Positions 1 to 10,544 of a DNA stretch of 64,000 nt are shown here, piece after piece. Position 1 is the stretch's first letter. The number at the start of each line of letters is the position of its first letter. The stretch spans positions 3,472,001-3,536,000 of the forward strand of contig JARWIR010000039.1 of the NCBI GenBank assembly GCA_029959085.1. Reading direction: 5' to 3'. This DNA comes from Nemophila menziesii. Taxonomy: Eukaryota; Streptophyta; Magnoliopsida; Boraginales; Hydrophyllaceae. The notes below the pieces were generated by a model that saw only the letters and a program-made list of their open reading frames with translations, had not been told where the DNA came from and did not search any database. The position numbers and the translations under genes are program-made.

Positions 1-534
1 GAAGTGAGAATTAAAGTCTTAGAATATTTCTAGTGTGCTTAGTCGAGTTTCCTGAATTTAAATTGCACTTTCTTATTTCTAGTCTTGATTTATTGATTTA
101 TTATTTAATAAAGCATATGCGATTTAATTATTTATTTAATGTGAAGCTTTAGAGATAATATGGAAATAAATTAGATGCTAAATCAATGCTAAGGAGATAA
201 GGAAAGAAGATCTTAAAGAAATCTGGAGATAGAATGAATTAGAGTCCAACTAGGAAAAGGAAAAGCTGCCTTATGAATCTGAAATTCCAGCCACGTTTTA
301 AAGATCAGTCCATAACTTATGATTGGCTAAGAATTTGGGCGAGTGGTCTGCACCAATGGAAAGCTCTTTCCGAGACAAGCGGTTTCATATATTGGAACTC
401 CACAAACGGATATGTATTGAAAAAGATATGACCAAATCAAATCAGCAGCAGAATCTTACCTTTCCTAGATTTTAGGGCTACGAATTAAAGAGTCCTTGAC
501 TTGTCTTCCACTCCAAGTAATTCGACCTAGCACC

Positions 535-542
535 TATAAATA
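535..542 (+). promoter_or_regulatory. TATA box of the type A LTR
   Basis: TATAAATA lies about 1 kb before the LTR end; the same box is at 7830-7837 in the 3' LTR. Boxes at matching places occur in the other LTRs: 53975-53982, 60673-60680, 62331-62338 and, on the minus strand, 9946-9953. It is the likely start signal for element RNA; the start site itself was not mapped. Confidence 0.6.
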
Positions 543-972
543 CCAGCTCTAAACCTTAGAAAATCATCCCTTGGCTGCATAAACTTAATATACATTAATA
601 ATTCATCATAGAAGCAATCAAGAGGATCTAGAGGAGGAAGAAGCAAGAGCTAGAGTTTAACTACATCAATTCAACACTTCTCCATCTCTATTCTTTGGGT
701 AATTTAGTATTAGATCTATTTTGTCTATGAGGTATTTCTAAGCTATTTATTCAAGAAGTTTATTTATGCATAATTTCTCTTTAGGATTGTAATTATATGA
801 ACCTTTGATTATTGTTTTTCTGTTTTAATTTGAATCTGGAATTTTAGTATTTAACTAAATTGGTTCTTAATTTCCATTGACTATATTCTTGTGCTTGTTC
901 ACTATCATTGACGTCGCGAATCAAGGGTAGGTTTTAGTAATTAGGCTATTCACTTTGGTGGGGAAGTGATCG

Positions 973-1156
973 CCTTGACGGGGGGTTTAATTACAGAAAT
1001 AGAATATAGACGCGTTGTATCCGTTATTTGACCCTGACGGGCTTGACTAACCACGTACCAATGAGGTAGAATAGTATTCATCTGAAAGTAGCTTATAATC
1101 GCCCTGACGGGGTTTGTAATACCGTAGTATAGCTTCTAGGTCCACCCTGACAGGGG
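973..1156 (+). repeat. Four CCCTGACGGGG-like motifs in LTR R/U5
   Basis: Copies lie near 973-985, 1032-1042, 1102-1113 and 1144-1156. Each is a short near-palindrome (CCCTGACGGGG, CCCTGACAGGGG) able to form a small hairpin in RNA. The same set is present in the 3' LTR (about 8272-8455) and, more diverged, in the LTR at 60132-61669. Type B LTRs have related CCCGGAAGGGG motifs at the same relative place. Confidence 0.75.
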
Positions 1157-1543
1157 CTAGGAGATAGTAGATTCCCGACTATTGTGAGATTTCCCATTCA
1201 CCCTTATTCTTAGGAATCATAGATTCAATACGATTGATTCATACTTGCATATCCTTATCTTTCTTGCATAATTATTAATTGTTTATTTTATTGTCTATTT
1301 TATTTATTTAGTTGATTAGAAAACAAACTCCCTTGCTATTTATCTTTTTATTTAAAGCAATTAAAACTATCTATTCTGATATGGAACACGAATTTAGAAT
1401 AACTTCTTAAATCCCTGGGAGACGATAATCCCGTATTTACTTATCTATTACTTGGTACGACCCGTACACTTGCGGTCTGTGGATCCTTTATTCTTTTGCT
1501 TTTATTTCATTATTTTATAACACACAAGGACCCACCAAGTTTT

Positions 1544-1561
1544 TGGCGCCGCTGCCGGGGA
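1544..1561 (+). promoter_or_regulatory. Primer binding site for tRNA-Asp
   Basis: TGGCGCCGCTGCCGGGGA is complementary to the 3' end of plant tRNA-Asp(GTC) including CCA, with one mismatch. It starts 7 nt after the LTR end (CCA at 1537). It primes minus-strand DNA synthesis in LTR retrotransposons; tRNA-Asp priming is typical of the Athila/Tat branch of plant Ty3/gypsy elements. Confidence 0.9.
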
Positions 1562-1667
1562 TTTATAGCGGTTATTTTATTTTGTGTTTAAGTTAGGTTG
1601 GTAGTTTTAGTTGTTTTCAGTTTTACGTTTGTTTTCTTTTAGTCTCTTTTCAGGTTTTTCCTTAGGT

Positions 1668-2180
1668 ATGGAGATTTCCCCCTATCAAGAGCAAATTCCA
1701 ACACAGACCTGTTATATACCAGTACAACAATTCATGGATCTAACACGCGGAAGCTTGACAGATCATTATAATAGGCTCAGGAAGTTGGAGGATTCCCTCA
1801 GTTGTTTCATGAAGACCACAGAGGATAACATAATAAAGAGTAATGCAAAAATCGATGATATCATATCATTAGTGCAAGTCATGCAACAAAGCCATAAATT
1901 AATGGAGCAACGATTGACGCAACTCACAGAAACAATTGAGAAATTACAACAAGTATCATCTATGCAAATGGGCCAAAGTACAAATTTAGATGATGAAGCC
2001 ATTCAAATTGATAGCGATGTTTAGTTCGAAGTAGCTACAGAATTTAGCCTTCAAGAAGAGGAGGAAGTGGAATCGCCACCAGTTGCACCTAGTGAACTAG
2101 AGATTCCAACCATAGAAGAATCAACCACGCTAAGCATAGATGAGTCAATTTTTGGTAATGGAGTCGAAATTGAAATTTAA
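1668..2180 (+). pseudogene. gag-region ORF of the first LTR element, broken by one stop
   Basis: Reading starts at ATG 1668, about 110 nt behind the primer site, where gag is expected. The frame is open to a TAG at 2022-2024 and then stays open in the same frame to 2180, so a single nonsense change splits it. The product is acidic, with a helical, probably coiled-coil stretch (DDIISLVQVMQQ...QRLTQLTETIEKLQ) followed by a Glu/Ser/Pro-rich tail. No clear capsid core or CCHC knuckle is visible, so most of gag has been lost. I infer a remnant of the gag N-terminal and linker regions of an Athila-like element, with no independent function shown. Confidence 0.6.
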
Positions 2181-2195
2181 TCTTGTGAAGGGAAG

Positions 2196-2879
2196 ATGAT
2201 ATCCATGAAAAACCCAGCCAATCCGCATCTAGAGGAATCAAATATTGAAATCTTGGTTAGAAAAGAGATTGAAGAAGAAGATACTAGGATGGATTCACCA
2301 CCTAGTACTCCATTGATGTCACCTCCCAATCCAATAACGACCAATCATTCAAATGGTGACATCGATAAAGCTTTTGTAGAGGTGTGTAAAGACAAAACCT
2401 ACACCCAAATGCTTGAAAGTAATACAAAAGAACTCACACCGCAACAAGCAGACACAGAAGATATTCCGGAAACAAAGGAGAATGCGAGTGTAGAGATCGA
2501 GGTTGTAGACGTGGCCCTCATAACAAAAGCAAGTTCTGAAACATCCCTTGTTTTAGACAAAATTCTAGGGGAAGAGACACTTGAGTTCCCCATTATTCCA
2601 GAAGTATCTAACGAGGTTAAAGAGAAGGACCACCACCATGAACCTGTGAAGAAGAAAGCTAAAGATGAGTTTGGGGTCGGAACCACGGTTGCTTGGAAGG
2701 CCTCCAAACAAGAGAATAGACCACGAGGTTTCAAAAATGAGTGGATGGGACCATTTGTTGTTACTCGAGTAGTGACACCAAAATTAATAGAGATACAACC
2801 TTCGAAAGGTCAAAGGACGCGAATTGTAGACATACATAACCTCACCCACTGCTGGGGAGGCTACATAATCAAGGGATAA
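2196..2879 (+). pseudogene. Pol remnant: integrase C-terminal tail behind an acidic linker
   Basis: 227 codons. The first ~150 residues are an acidic, low-complexity linker. The last ~60 contain NEWMGPFVVTRVVTPKLIEI and a closing segment ending IVDIHNL, which resembles the end of Ty3/gypsy integrase, where a GPF motif is followed by beta strands. Protease, reverse transcriptase, RNase H and the integrase core are all absent, so a large internal deletion has joined the gag side to the very end of pol. The element could only move with enzymes from a relative. The integrase-tail reading rests on a short motif; the acidic part is unassigned. Confidence 0.55.
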
Positions 2880-5351
2880 TGGAGGTAACTTGTCAAACTT
2901 TAAATGACGTTAAATAAAAATGCTCTTGGGAGACACCCCAAGCTTTAATTGCTTTCTTAGTTTAGTTTTTTAGTGTATATTATTTAGTTACGCATTTTTT
3001 TAGTTAATATTGCATATTTGAGAAAGGTATTCGTGTTTTTGATGCTCAGGAATTGGAGAAATCGAGTTAGGGACGCGAGAAAAAAAAATTCGGAGCAAAG
3101 AAATAACCTGCGCGGACTACCCCCGCGGTGTACCCTTACACTGTAACCATGGTCCGCAGGGTAAAAACCCGAACCACGGGTTGGAGCGCGGGTTTTATCC
3201 AGAACCGAGAAATTTTGACCCCGCGGACTACCCCCCTGCACCGCACCATGGTCCGCACAGTTAAAACCCGTGCCACAGGGTAGATCCACGGGTATTTTGA
3301 CGAAGAAGGTGCGGAGTACCCCTGCGGTACATCCCCTGCACCGCACCATGGTCCGCACGAAGTCGCTGGAGAGAGAAAGAAACGAGATTCAAGTGTATAA
3401 ATGAGGTATTAAGCCATTATTCCGAATTTTATAAACCTCGAGCCTCTTTCTCTTCTCCAAACCTCTCCCAACTCCATTAAAGCTCATTCAAACCTTCACC
3501 AACCATCAAAACACAACCAAATCACCATGAATTCAAATCTAAATCCTTCCCTACATCATTACAAAGAAGTTTTAATCACCCAAATCATATCAAAACGCCT
3601 AGAACCCAAGAATCAAAACCATGAATTTTAAAATCTTTTTCCATAAATCCTTAAACCCACATAGAGAATTATCATCCTAATTCAAATAAAGCTTGTTCCA
3701 CCTATAATCAAGAGATCAAATTTCAAAAGTGTTCAAAGCTTTGAGTTGGGGTTCAAGAGAGATGATAAAGAGATGATAGAGATTTTATCAAGTGTAAGGG
3801 AGATGAAGTATCAAGGCAAGGTATTGGGTGAAAAGTTGGAAGAAGATATACAAGAGATTTCTAGAGTGTGATTGATTGGGATAGAGCGAAAGAGGATGTA
3901 AGGGATAGCGAAATTGGTGATACATAGAGTTTTACATACAAGAAAATCACTGCACCCTATCTTGGGTATTAATCAAGCGAGGCAATTGCCTCGAAGAGTA
4001 TGTTTTCTTTCTTCCTTACCACTTCTCTATATAAACTATTTGCTATTTTTATTTTATTGAGTCTTTTCGAGTCGTGGGGACACGACTCATTTTTGAGTTG
4101 GGGGTGGGGATTCGTTGTCCCTCATCTCCATTTTTATGTGATTTATTGTTTTTTTAGAGAAATTTGAGAAATTTGAAATTTTTTTAAGAGATGGATTAGA
4201 TGTGGAATGTGTTTAATAGCTTGAAAGCATAAGCTTAATAAGTTGATGATAGAAAGTAGTACGTTTATGAGCTGCTTTATTTTGTATGCTTAAAGTATTT
4301 GCAGGAAAACACACATTGATAGTAAAGAAAAGATTAGTTAGCAATGCGATAGAAAGTATGTTCGATCTCAGGGAACCATGAGTGGTGTGTAGGCCGTGAG
4401 ATCCAAGCTAGTTGATGAACCCATTTAATGAACGTGCTAAAGGTAAGAGAATGACAAAATTGCATAGTTTAGAAAGTGATTAAGGCGGTTCTTTCATAAG
4501 CCCCTTGTTGCCTTTTAGCCTGCTGTCCATTTTATTATTATATATCCTTCTCAGCCCCTTCTAGCCTTTCTAAAGCCTTTTTATTAGCCACATTATAAGC
4601 CATATCCCTTTAGTTTATTATGCATTTCCATATGACCCGCACTCGAATCGCGATGCATAGACAATTGTTTTAGAGCTTGAGTTTGGGGTGATGGGTCCAC
4701 CATTATGGGAAATATTATTGGGTTGGGATTTTTTTGAGCTTATTAAGTGTGCTCTGTTCTATATATTGATGATGATTCACAGGTTTATTATATTGTAACC
4801 CTTTGTCGGGGTAATAGTAAATGAAAAAGAAGCTAAAAAGCTAAGTTATGAAAAGGCATAATTTATGAAAAATAGCGTGATATCTCAACATCAAAAAGAG
4901 GATCATAGCTATACAAAAGCAGAAAAAAATTGATATGAAAAGAATATATATTTGGACCGGCAAAGAGGAATTTTATGAGAACATCTGCTTTAATTGGGTT
5001 ATTGGGGATGCTAATTTTTGCATCAAGGAATTCATTGGGTTGAGTGAGAATGTTTTACGAGAGTAACTCAAGCTCTAGGGAGATTCGTTGATGGCTTGTG
5101 AGGAGATAGCCAAAAGCTCACTCTAAATTATCCAATATACTTATCATACCGTCCCTAAGCCAACATTACAACCCTAAAGACCTTTTGATTCTTTGCTATG
5201 TAATCTAGAAGTGATTGAGACGTTAGAGATTAGTTAAGTGGATCTTTGGATACTAGTGAAGTTCGATGAACAATCTATAGCCTCCTTGGTGAACTGAGTA
5301 AAGATACTCTCCTTCTTACATTGCGAAACTAATCTAATCTTGAATTCAAGC
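2880..5351 (+). mobile_element. Non-coding 3' internal region of the first LTR element
   Basis: No convincing coding sequence. It holds a GC-rich repeat block (3108-3362), a pyrimidine/A-rich stretch (3430-3700), and phrases that recur in the other elements here. Examples are the GGGGACACGACTC-type block near 4075 (again near 58783 and, reversed, near 16470) and CATATGACCCGCACT near 4630 (again near 59297). The region is interrupted at 5351 by a solo LTR and resumes at 6865. Confidence 0.75.
3108..3362 (+). repeat. GC-rich block with three ~100-bp imperfect repeats
   Basis: Three GCGGA(C/G)TAC starts (3112, 3223, 3311) each pair with a CCATGGTCCGC end (3147, 3246, 3346). Each unit therefore begins with GCGGAC and ends with its reverse complement GTCCGC and can fold on itself. 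The block stands out sharply from its AT-rich surroundings. Its function is unknown. Confidence 0.75.
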
Positions 5352-6864
5352 TGATGTCTCCTCATTTGTGATAGATTTATATTAGGATGAGACATCATTT
5401 TTAGTGATTTAGAAGTCATTATAGTCGATTTTCTTGAGAAATGCTACACTTTCCTATTTTGAGTCTTGATTTAGTAAAATAATATTTTTAGAGCATATTG
5501 GGTTTAATTATTTATTTAGTGTGAAGCTTTAAAGATAATTATGGAGATTAAGTAGATTCCAAGTCAAAGACTACAAGATATGGAAAGAGATAGACATGGT
5601 AATTGGAGATAAGGAAATAAAAGCTAAAAACATGGAAAAGGAAAAGCTGCCTTAATCCTGAATTTCTGCACCTACGACCACAAATCAGCTTATATCTCAA
5701 AAACGGTGTAAAATTTGGAGAAACGGTCAAGAGAAAAGTTGAAGAGCTTTCCGAGACTATCAATTTGGTATATTCATACGCGTCAAACGGATGAATATTG
5801 AAGCTGTTAGAGCCAAAATAAAATCGGACCTAGTTTCATGTTTTTAGGGTTACGAATTTGAGTTGGGCTTGGAGTCCACTACTTACTTCTCCTTCAAGAA
5901 AACGAATTAGGGCTTCCAAGACACCTATCAATACACCCTTATACCATTGTAAACATGTCCTTGCTCAGTTCTAAACATTAGCTTAAATTATAAACAATAG
6001 CTTAGTCCTTTACTTAGATATTCATCCTTAGAATCAAGCTATTCATTCAAGAAGCAAGCTGACCTGTAGAAGAAGACAAGAAGAAGAAGATTGGAGACTG
6101 ACAAACTCCTCTTCTACATCTCACCTTCTCTATATTTCGAGTAATTAGCTATAGATCTATTCTCAACCATATTTCTAAGCTTTTATTTTGTAAGTTTACT
6201 TTTATTGTTGGATTATTATTTTGTCTTTAAATACTATTTGTTATTTTAATTGATTGAGCTTGGCGTATATTGTTATTATGTGTTTTGACTTATTGTTACA
6301 CCTTAGATTTGGCCAATCTTAGGATTATTCTTAGTTATTGACAACACCACATAATCGTCTAGTTTTGATCCCTTGCCTAACTAGATAGCCATTAAGGTTT
6401 GATTTAATCACCAATCATTACTTAGGAATCCCTAGTAGTGGAGAGGTTGCTCCTAAGCCTAGAGAAGGCTAGGTAGAATTTAGAATCCTGGTTAATATAT
6501 AATGCTTAATCTGTGACGGGTTAGAATAACGATTTAGTAATAGATTCATATTAGTAATCCTAATCTATTTGACTTACATTCATATTTAGTTATTTGTTTT
6601 GTTTATCTGTTTTAATTATTTAATTGCGTAGATTGTTATTTCATCTTTGTATATTTTTATTTAAAACATCTAAATTCATCTACGCTTGTTAAATATAAGT
6701 AGATCTAACGGATACAATCCCTGCGAACGAACTTTACTTATCATTAAAACTTGCAAACGATCTGTGATACTTGCAGTGAGTTCCGTGGTTCTCAAGGGTG
6801 TGTGCTCTTTATTATTATTCTTATTTATCTATTTATTTATCACACCTTTGCCCCCACCACAAGC
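5347..6864 (+). mobile_element. Type B solo LTR (5352-6859) with 5-bp target duplication
   Basis: The LTR starts TGATGTCTCC at 5352 and ends CCCACCA at 6859. It is flanked by CAAGC on both sides (5347-5351 and 6860-6864), a perfect 5-bp target duplication. Its body matches the type B LTRs at 8964-10536 (reverse) and 53389-54919, not the type A LTRs of the element it sits in. No primer site follows and no polypurine tract precedes it. Removing it restores the internal region of the host element up to its polypurine tract. A solo LTR is the usual product of unequal recombination between two LTRs. Confidence 0.93.
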
Positions 6865-7074
6865 CGTGTTGATTGTAGATATGACAAGTGTGCAGGTATG
6901 TAGTTCGTAAATATTATTGCATGAAATTTTCTAAGTAGTTGCTTTGAGTTTATTGTATATATTTTGCTATCTTCTTCTCCTCAGTGCTTAATTTACTTAG
7001 ATGATATTTTAGAGACTTCCCTATGTTTTTATTTTTTATTGTATCGAGACGATACAAGTTTGAGTTGGGGGTCT
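6865..7074 (+). mobile_element. End of the internal region and polypurine tract of the first element
   Basis: Continuation of the internal region after the solo LTR. It ends with TGAGTTGGGGGTCT (7061-7074), the polypurine tract that primes plus-strand synthesis, placed directly against the 3' LTR. Equivalent tracts are at 60118-60131 and, reversed, at 15109-15125. Confidence 0.85.
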
Positions 7075-8834
7075 TGATGTCTCCCTTTTTGGTCTAAATA
7101 TAAGCCTTTAGGAGACATCATTTTAGGATGAAAATGGTCTTTTTATATTGAATTTTGTGCTTAAATTGCAATATTGCACTTTCTCCCCTTGGAATTAGAC
7201 TATTTGCATTTATAGAGCTTTTGTGCGTTAATTTACTTATTTTTAGTGTAAAGTTAGTAGGTTTATGAATTTCATGAGAAACCAATCCAAGGAGGAGAAG
7301 TGAGAATTAAAGTCTTAGAATATTTCTAGTGTGCTTAGTCGAGTTTCCTGAATTTAAATTGCACTTTCTTATTTCTAGTCTTGATTTATTGATTTATTAT
7401 TTTATAAAGCATATGCGGTTTAATTATTTATTTAATGTGAAGCTTTAGAGATAATATGGAAATAAATTAGATGCTAAATCAATGCTAAGGAGATAAGGAA
7501 AGAAGATCTTAAAGAAATCTGGAGATAGAAGGAATTAGAGTCCAACTAGGAAAAGGAAATGCTGCCTTATGAATCTAAAATTCCAGCCACGTTTTAAAGA
7601 TCAGTCCATAACTTATGATTGGCTAGGAATTTGGGCGAGTGGTCTGCACCAATGGAAATCTCTTTCCGAGACAAGCGGTTTCATATATTGGAACTCCTCA
7701 AACGGATAAGTATTGAAAAAGATATGACCAAATCAAATCAGCAGCAGAATCTTACCTTTCCTAGATTTACGGCTACGAATTAAAGAGTCCTTGACTTGTC
7801 TTCCACTCCAAGTAATTCGACCTAGCACCTATAAATACCAGCTCTAAACCTTAGAAAATCATCCCTTGGCTGCATAAGCTTAATATACATTAATAATTCA
7901 TCATAGAAGCAATCAAGAGGATCTAGAGGAGGAAGAAGCAAGAGCTAGAGCTTAACTACATCAATTCAACACTTCTCCATCTCTATTCTTTGGGTAATTT
8001 AGTATTAGATCTATTTTGTCTATGAGGTATTTCTAAGCTATTTATTCAAGAAGTTTATTTATGCATAATTTCTCTTTAGGATTGTAATTATATGAACCTT
8101 TGATTATTGTTTTTCTGTTTTAATTTGAATCTGGGATTTTAGTATTTAATTGAATTGGTTCTTAATTTCCATTGACTATATTCTTGTGCTTGTTCACTAT
8201 CATTGACGTCGCGGATCAAGGGTAGGTTTTAGTAATTAGGCTATTCACTTTGGTGGGGAAGTGATCGCCTTGACGGGGGGTTTAATTACAGAAATAGAAT
8301 ATAGACGCGTGGTATCCGTTATTTGACCCTGACGGGCTTGACTAACCACGTAGCCAATGAGGTAAAATAGTATTCATCTGAAAGTAGCTTATAATCGCCC
8401 TGACGGGGTTTGTAATACCGTAGGATAGCTTCTAGGTCCACCCTGACAGGGGCTAGGAGATAGTAGATTCCCGACTATTGTGAGATTTCCCATTCACCCT
8501 TATTATTAGGAATCATAGATTCAATAGGATAGATTCATACTTGCATATCCTTATCTTTCTTGCATAATTATTAATTGTTTATTTTATTGTCTATTTTATT
8601 TATTTAGTTGATTAGAAAACAAACTCCCTTGCTATTTATCTTTTTATTTAAAGCAATTAAAACTATCTATTCTGATATGGAACACGAATTTAGAATAACT
8701 TCTTAAATCCCTGTGGAGACGATAATCCCGTATTTACTTATCTATTACTTGGTACGACCTGTACACTTGCGGTCTGTGGATCCTTTATTTCTTTGTTTTT
8801 ATTTCATTATTTTATAACACACAAGGACCCACCA
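7075..8834 (+). mobile_element. 3' LTR (type A), complete, 1760 bp
   Basis: Begins TGATGTCTCC right after the polypurine tract and ends CCCACCA at 8834. From 7297 it repeats positions 1-1537. It has a perfect 10-bp inverted repeat at its left end (7075-7084 against 7111-7120), a TATAAATA box (7830-7837) and four CCCTGACGGGG-like motifs. The next bases, GCTTG, are the expected target duplication, but the partner lies left of the window. Confidence 0.95.
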
Positions 8835-8963
8835 GCTTGCCATCTGTAAACCCTGTAAATACAAAACTAAAAACAAAAGCGTAAAAGAGAACTACTAAAA
8901 TAAAAGCACTAAATAAATAAACAAGGACTAACGATGTAGTCCCCGGCAGCGGCGCCAAAAACT
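8835..8963 (-). mobile_element. Leader, gag start and primer site of a reverse-strand LTR element
   Basis: On the minus strand a tRNA-Asp primer site (8940-8957, same 18 bases as at 1544) is followed by a ~95-nt T-rich leader and an ATG at 8843-8841. Only ATG GCA AGC can be read before the type A LTR begins. The rest of this element should lie left of the window. The first element therefore inserted just inside the gag start of this older one. Confidence 0.8.
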
Positions 8964-10536
8964 TGGTGTCGACTAGAGTGTGATAAAAATATGATATAAA
9001 TAAGTGCAAAAATAGACACCCTAGCCTAGCACGGTACTGCAAGTATTACAAGACGTATACAAGTTTTAATGATAAATAAGATTCGTTCCTCAGGGACTAC
9101 GAAAGTTAGAGAGAACTTATGCAAATTATCAAGTGCATATATAAAGGCTAGATTAAATAATACACAAGAAAGTAAAAGACTAAAGAGATTTTTGTTTGGT
9201 TTTTTTTAAATAGAATTTAAACTCAATAAGTTAAAGGCAGAAAATTAAATAAGAGAAAGAACAATAGTATGAGAGTTTAGCTCGAGAAACTAGCAAGAAT
9301 CCCCAGTAGCCTTGTTTATTCTAAACATGTAAGGGTGAATTATGTAGAATTGCAATAACCAGGATTCTAAATTCCTCCCTATCCCCGAAGAGCGAACTAG
9401 GGCGGCGACCTCACAATCACAAGGGGGCTTAAATAGGATGTTCCTGCGCCATTAGGGTCCTAAGTAAGACTGACCTACTAATGATGATTGGTGATTAAAT
9501 CAAACCCTAATGATTATCTAGCTAGGCAAATCTTGTCAGGATTAATTCTGCACACTAAACTTTTATGTGGTGTTAATTAGACACCCCTTCCGGGTGACCG
9601 TATAACTACTATTAAGGTAATCCTATACGCATGCATTCGCAAGGAAAACAGATAATAAGTCAAAACACATAAAACAGAGAATAAAACATGAATTCAATTT
9701 AGATACAATGGTATCCCAAATTAGATAGATGTAAAACAAGTTCTAGTGTTCATACATATATGCTAAATATCAAGCTAAAAGTAAATTAGTTCATACTAAA
9801 GAAAGAAAAGAAAACAATTACAAATTTGAAGGCTTGTGAAGACATGATATGGTGTTCAGCTCCTTCCAGACTTCTCTTCTCTTGTTGTAAGCTTCTTCTT
9901 GGCTTAAGGATTGACCAAGGGTATGTTTCTTCTTATTAAAAGGTGTATTTATAGGGTATAGGAAACCCTAAAACGTTTTCTTTGAGTCGAAGACAAGTAT
10001 TGGACATCTAGCCCAACTCAAATTCGTAACCCTAAAGTATAAGAAAGGTAATAAACTGTTGTTGTTTTATTTTGGCCGTAACTTATTCGTTTCAACTCCG
10101 ATTGACGCGTTCTTTATATCGAAACTGATCGTCGCGGAAAGCTCTATAACTTTTCTTCGGACCATTCTTCCAAATTCCTCTCCGTTTTTGAGTTATGATT
10201 AATTTTGTGGACGTAGCTGCTGAAATTCAGATTTATTTGGCAACTTTATCTTTCTATACTTATCCTTTCTTTCCTTTATCTCAAATTTCCATGCATATCC
10301 TCTTTCCTTTATCTCTTAGAATTGATTTGACATCTAATTAATTTCCATATATCTTTAAAGCTTCACACTAAATAAACAAATTAAACCCAATATGCTCTAA
10401 AAATAAGATATAATCAAATCAAGACAAGAAATATGAAAATGTAATAAATCATGTAAAAATTGACTTATAACCTAATAAATACACCTAAAATGATGTCTCC
10501 AACTAATATTAAATCATCACAAATAGGGAGACATCA
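8964..10536 (-). mobile_element. Type B 5' LTR, reverse strand, 1573 bp
   Basis: Read on the minus strand it starts TGATGTCTCC at 10536 and ends GACACCA at 8964, followed by a tRNA-Asp primer site, so it is a 5' LTR. A perfect 10-bp inverted repeat marks its start (10491-10500 against 10527-10536). A TATAAATA box is at 9946-9953. Its body resembles the LTRs at 5352-6859 and 53389-54919. The base after its outer end begins ATAAG, a possible target duplication whose partner is out of view. Confidence 0.9.
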
Positions 10537-10544
10537 ATAAGCTT

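Larger units (their letters stand above)
1..1537 (+). mobile_element. 5' LTR (type A, left end outside window) of a pol-less Ty3/gypsy-like element
   Basis: This stretch is repeated almost base for base at 7297-8834 (about 25-30 differences and a few 1-nt indels by eye), so it is the 5' LTR of the element whose 3' LTR is 7075-8834; the first ~222 bases lie outside the window. It ends in CCCACCA, followed after 6 nt by a primer binding site. A TATAAATA box is at 535-542. The R/U5 part contains four copies of a CCCTGACGGGG-like motif. The high identity of the two LTRs means a fairly recent insertion. The boundary is defined by the CA end and the adjacent primer site. Confidence 0.93.

Noticed and set aside
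1544..1561. Partial tRNA-Asp gene
   Set aside because: It is the complement of the tRNA 3' end including CCA directly behind an LTR, i.e. a primer binding site.
2399..2734. 111-codon minus-strand frame
   Set aside because: Shadow of the acidic gag/pol linker on the plus strand.
3108..3362. Possible CRISPR-like or riboswitch structure
   Set aside because: Units are imperfect, only three, without uniform spacers, inside a plant retrotransposon; self-complementary repeats explain it.
6686..6910. 74-codon open frame on the plus strand
   Set aside because: It runs across the solo LTR end and its target duplication; no domain, so a chance frame.
8812..9042. 76-codon minus-strand frame
   Set aside because: It spans a 3' LTR end, a gag leader and an LTR start of different elements; hydrophobic only because of T-rich DNA.
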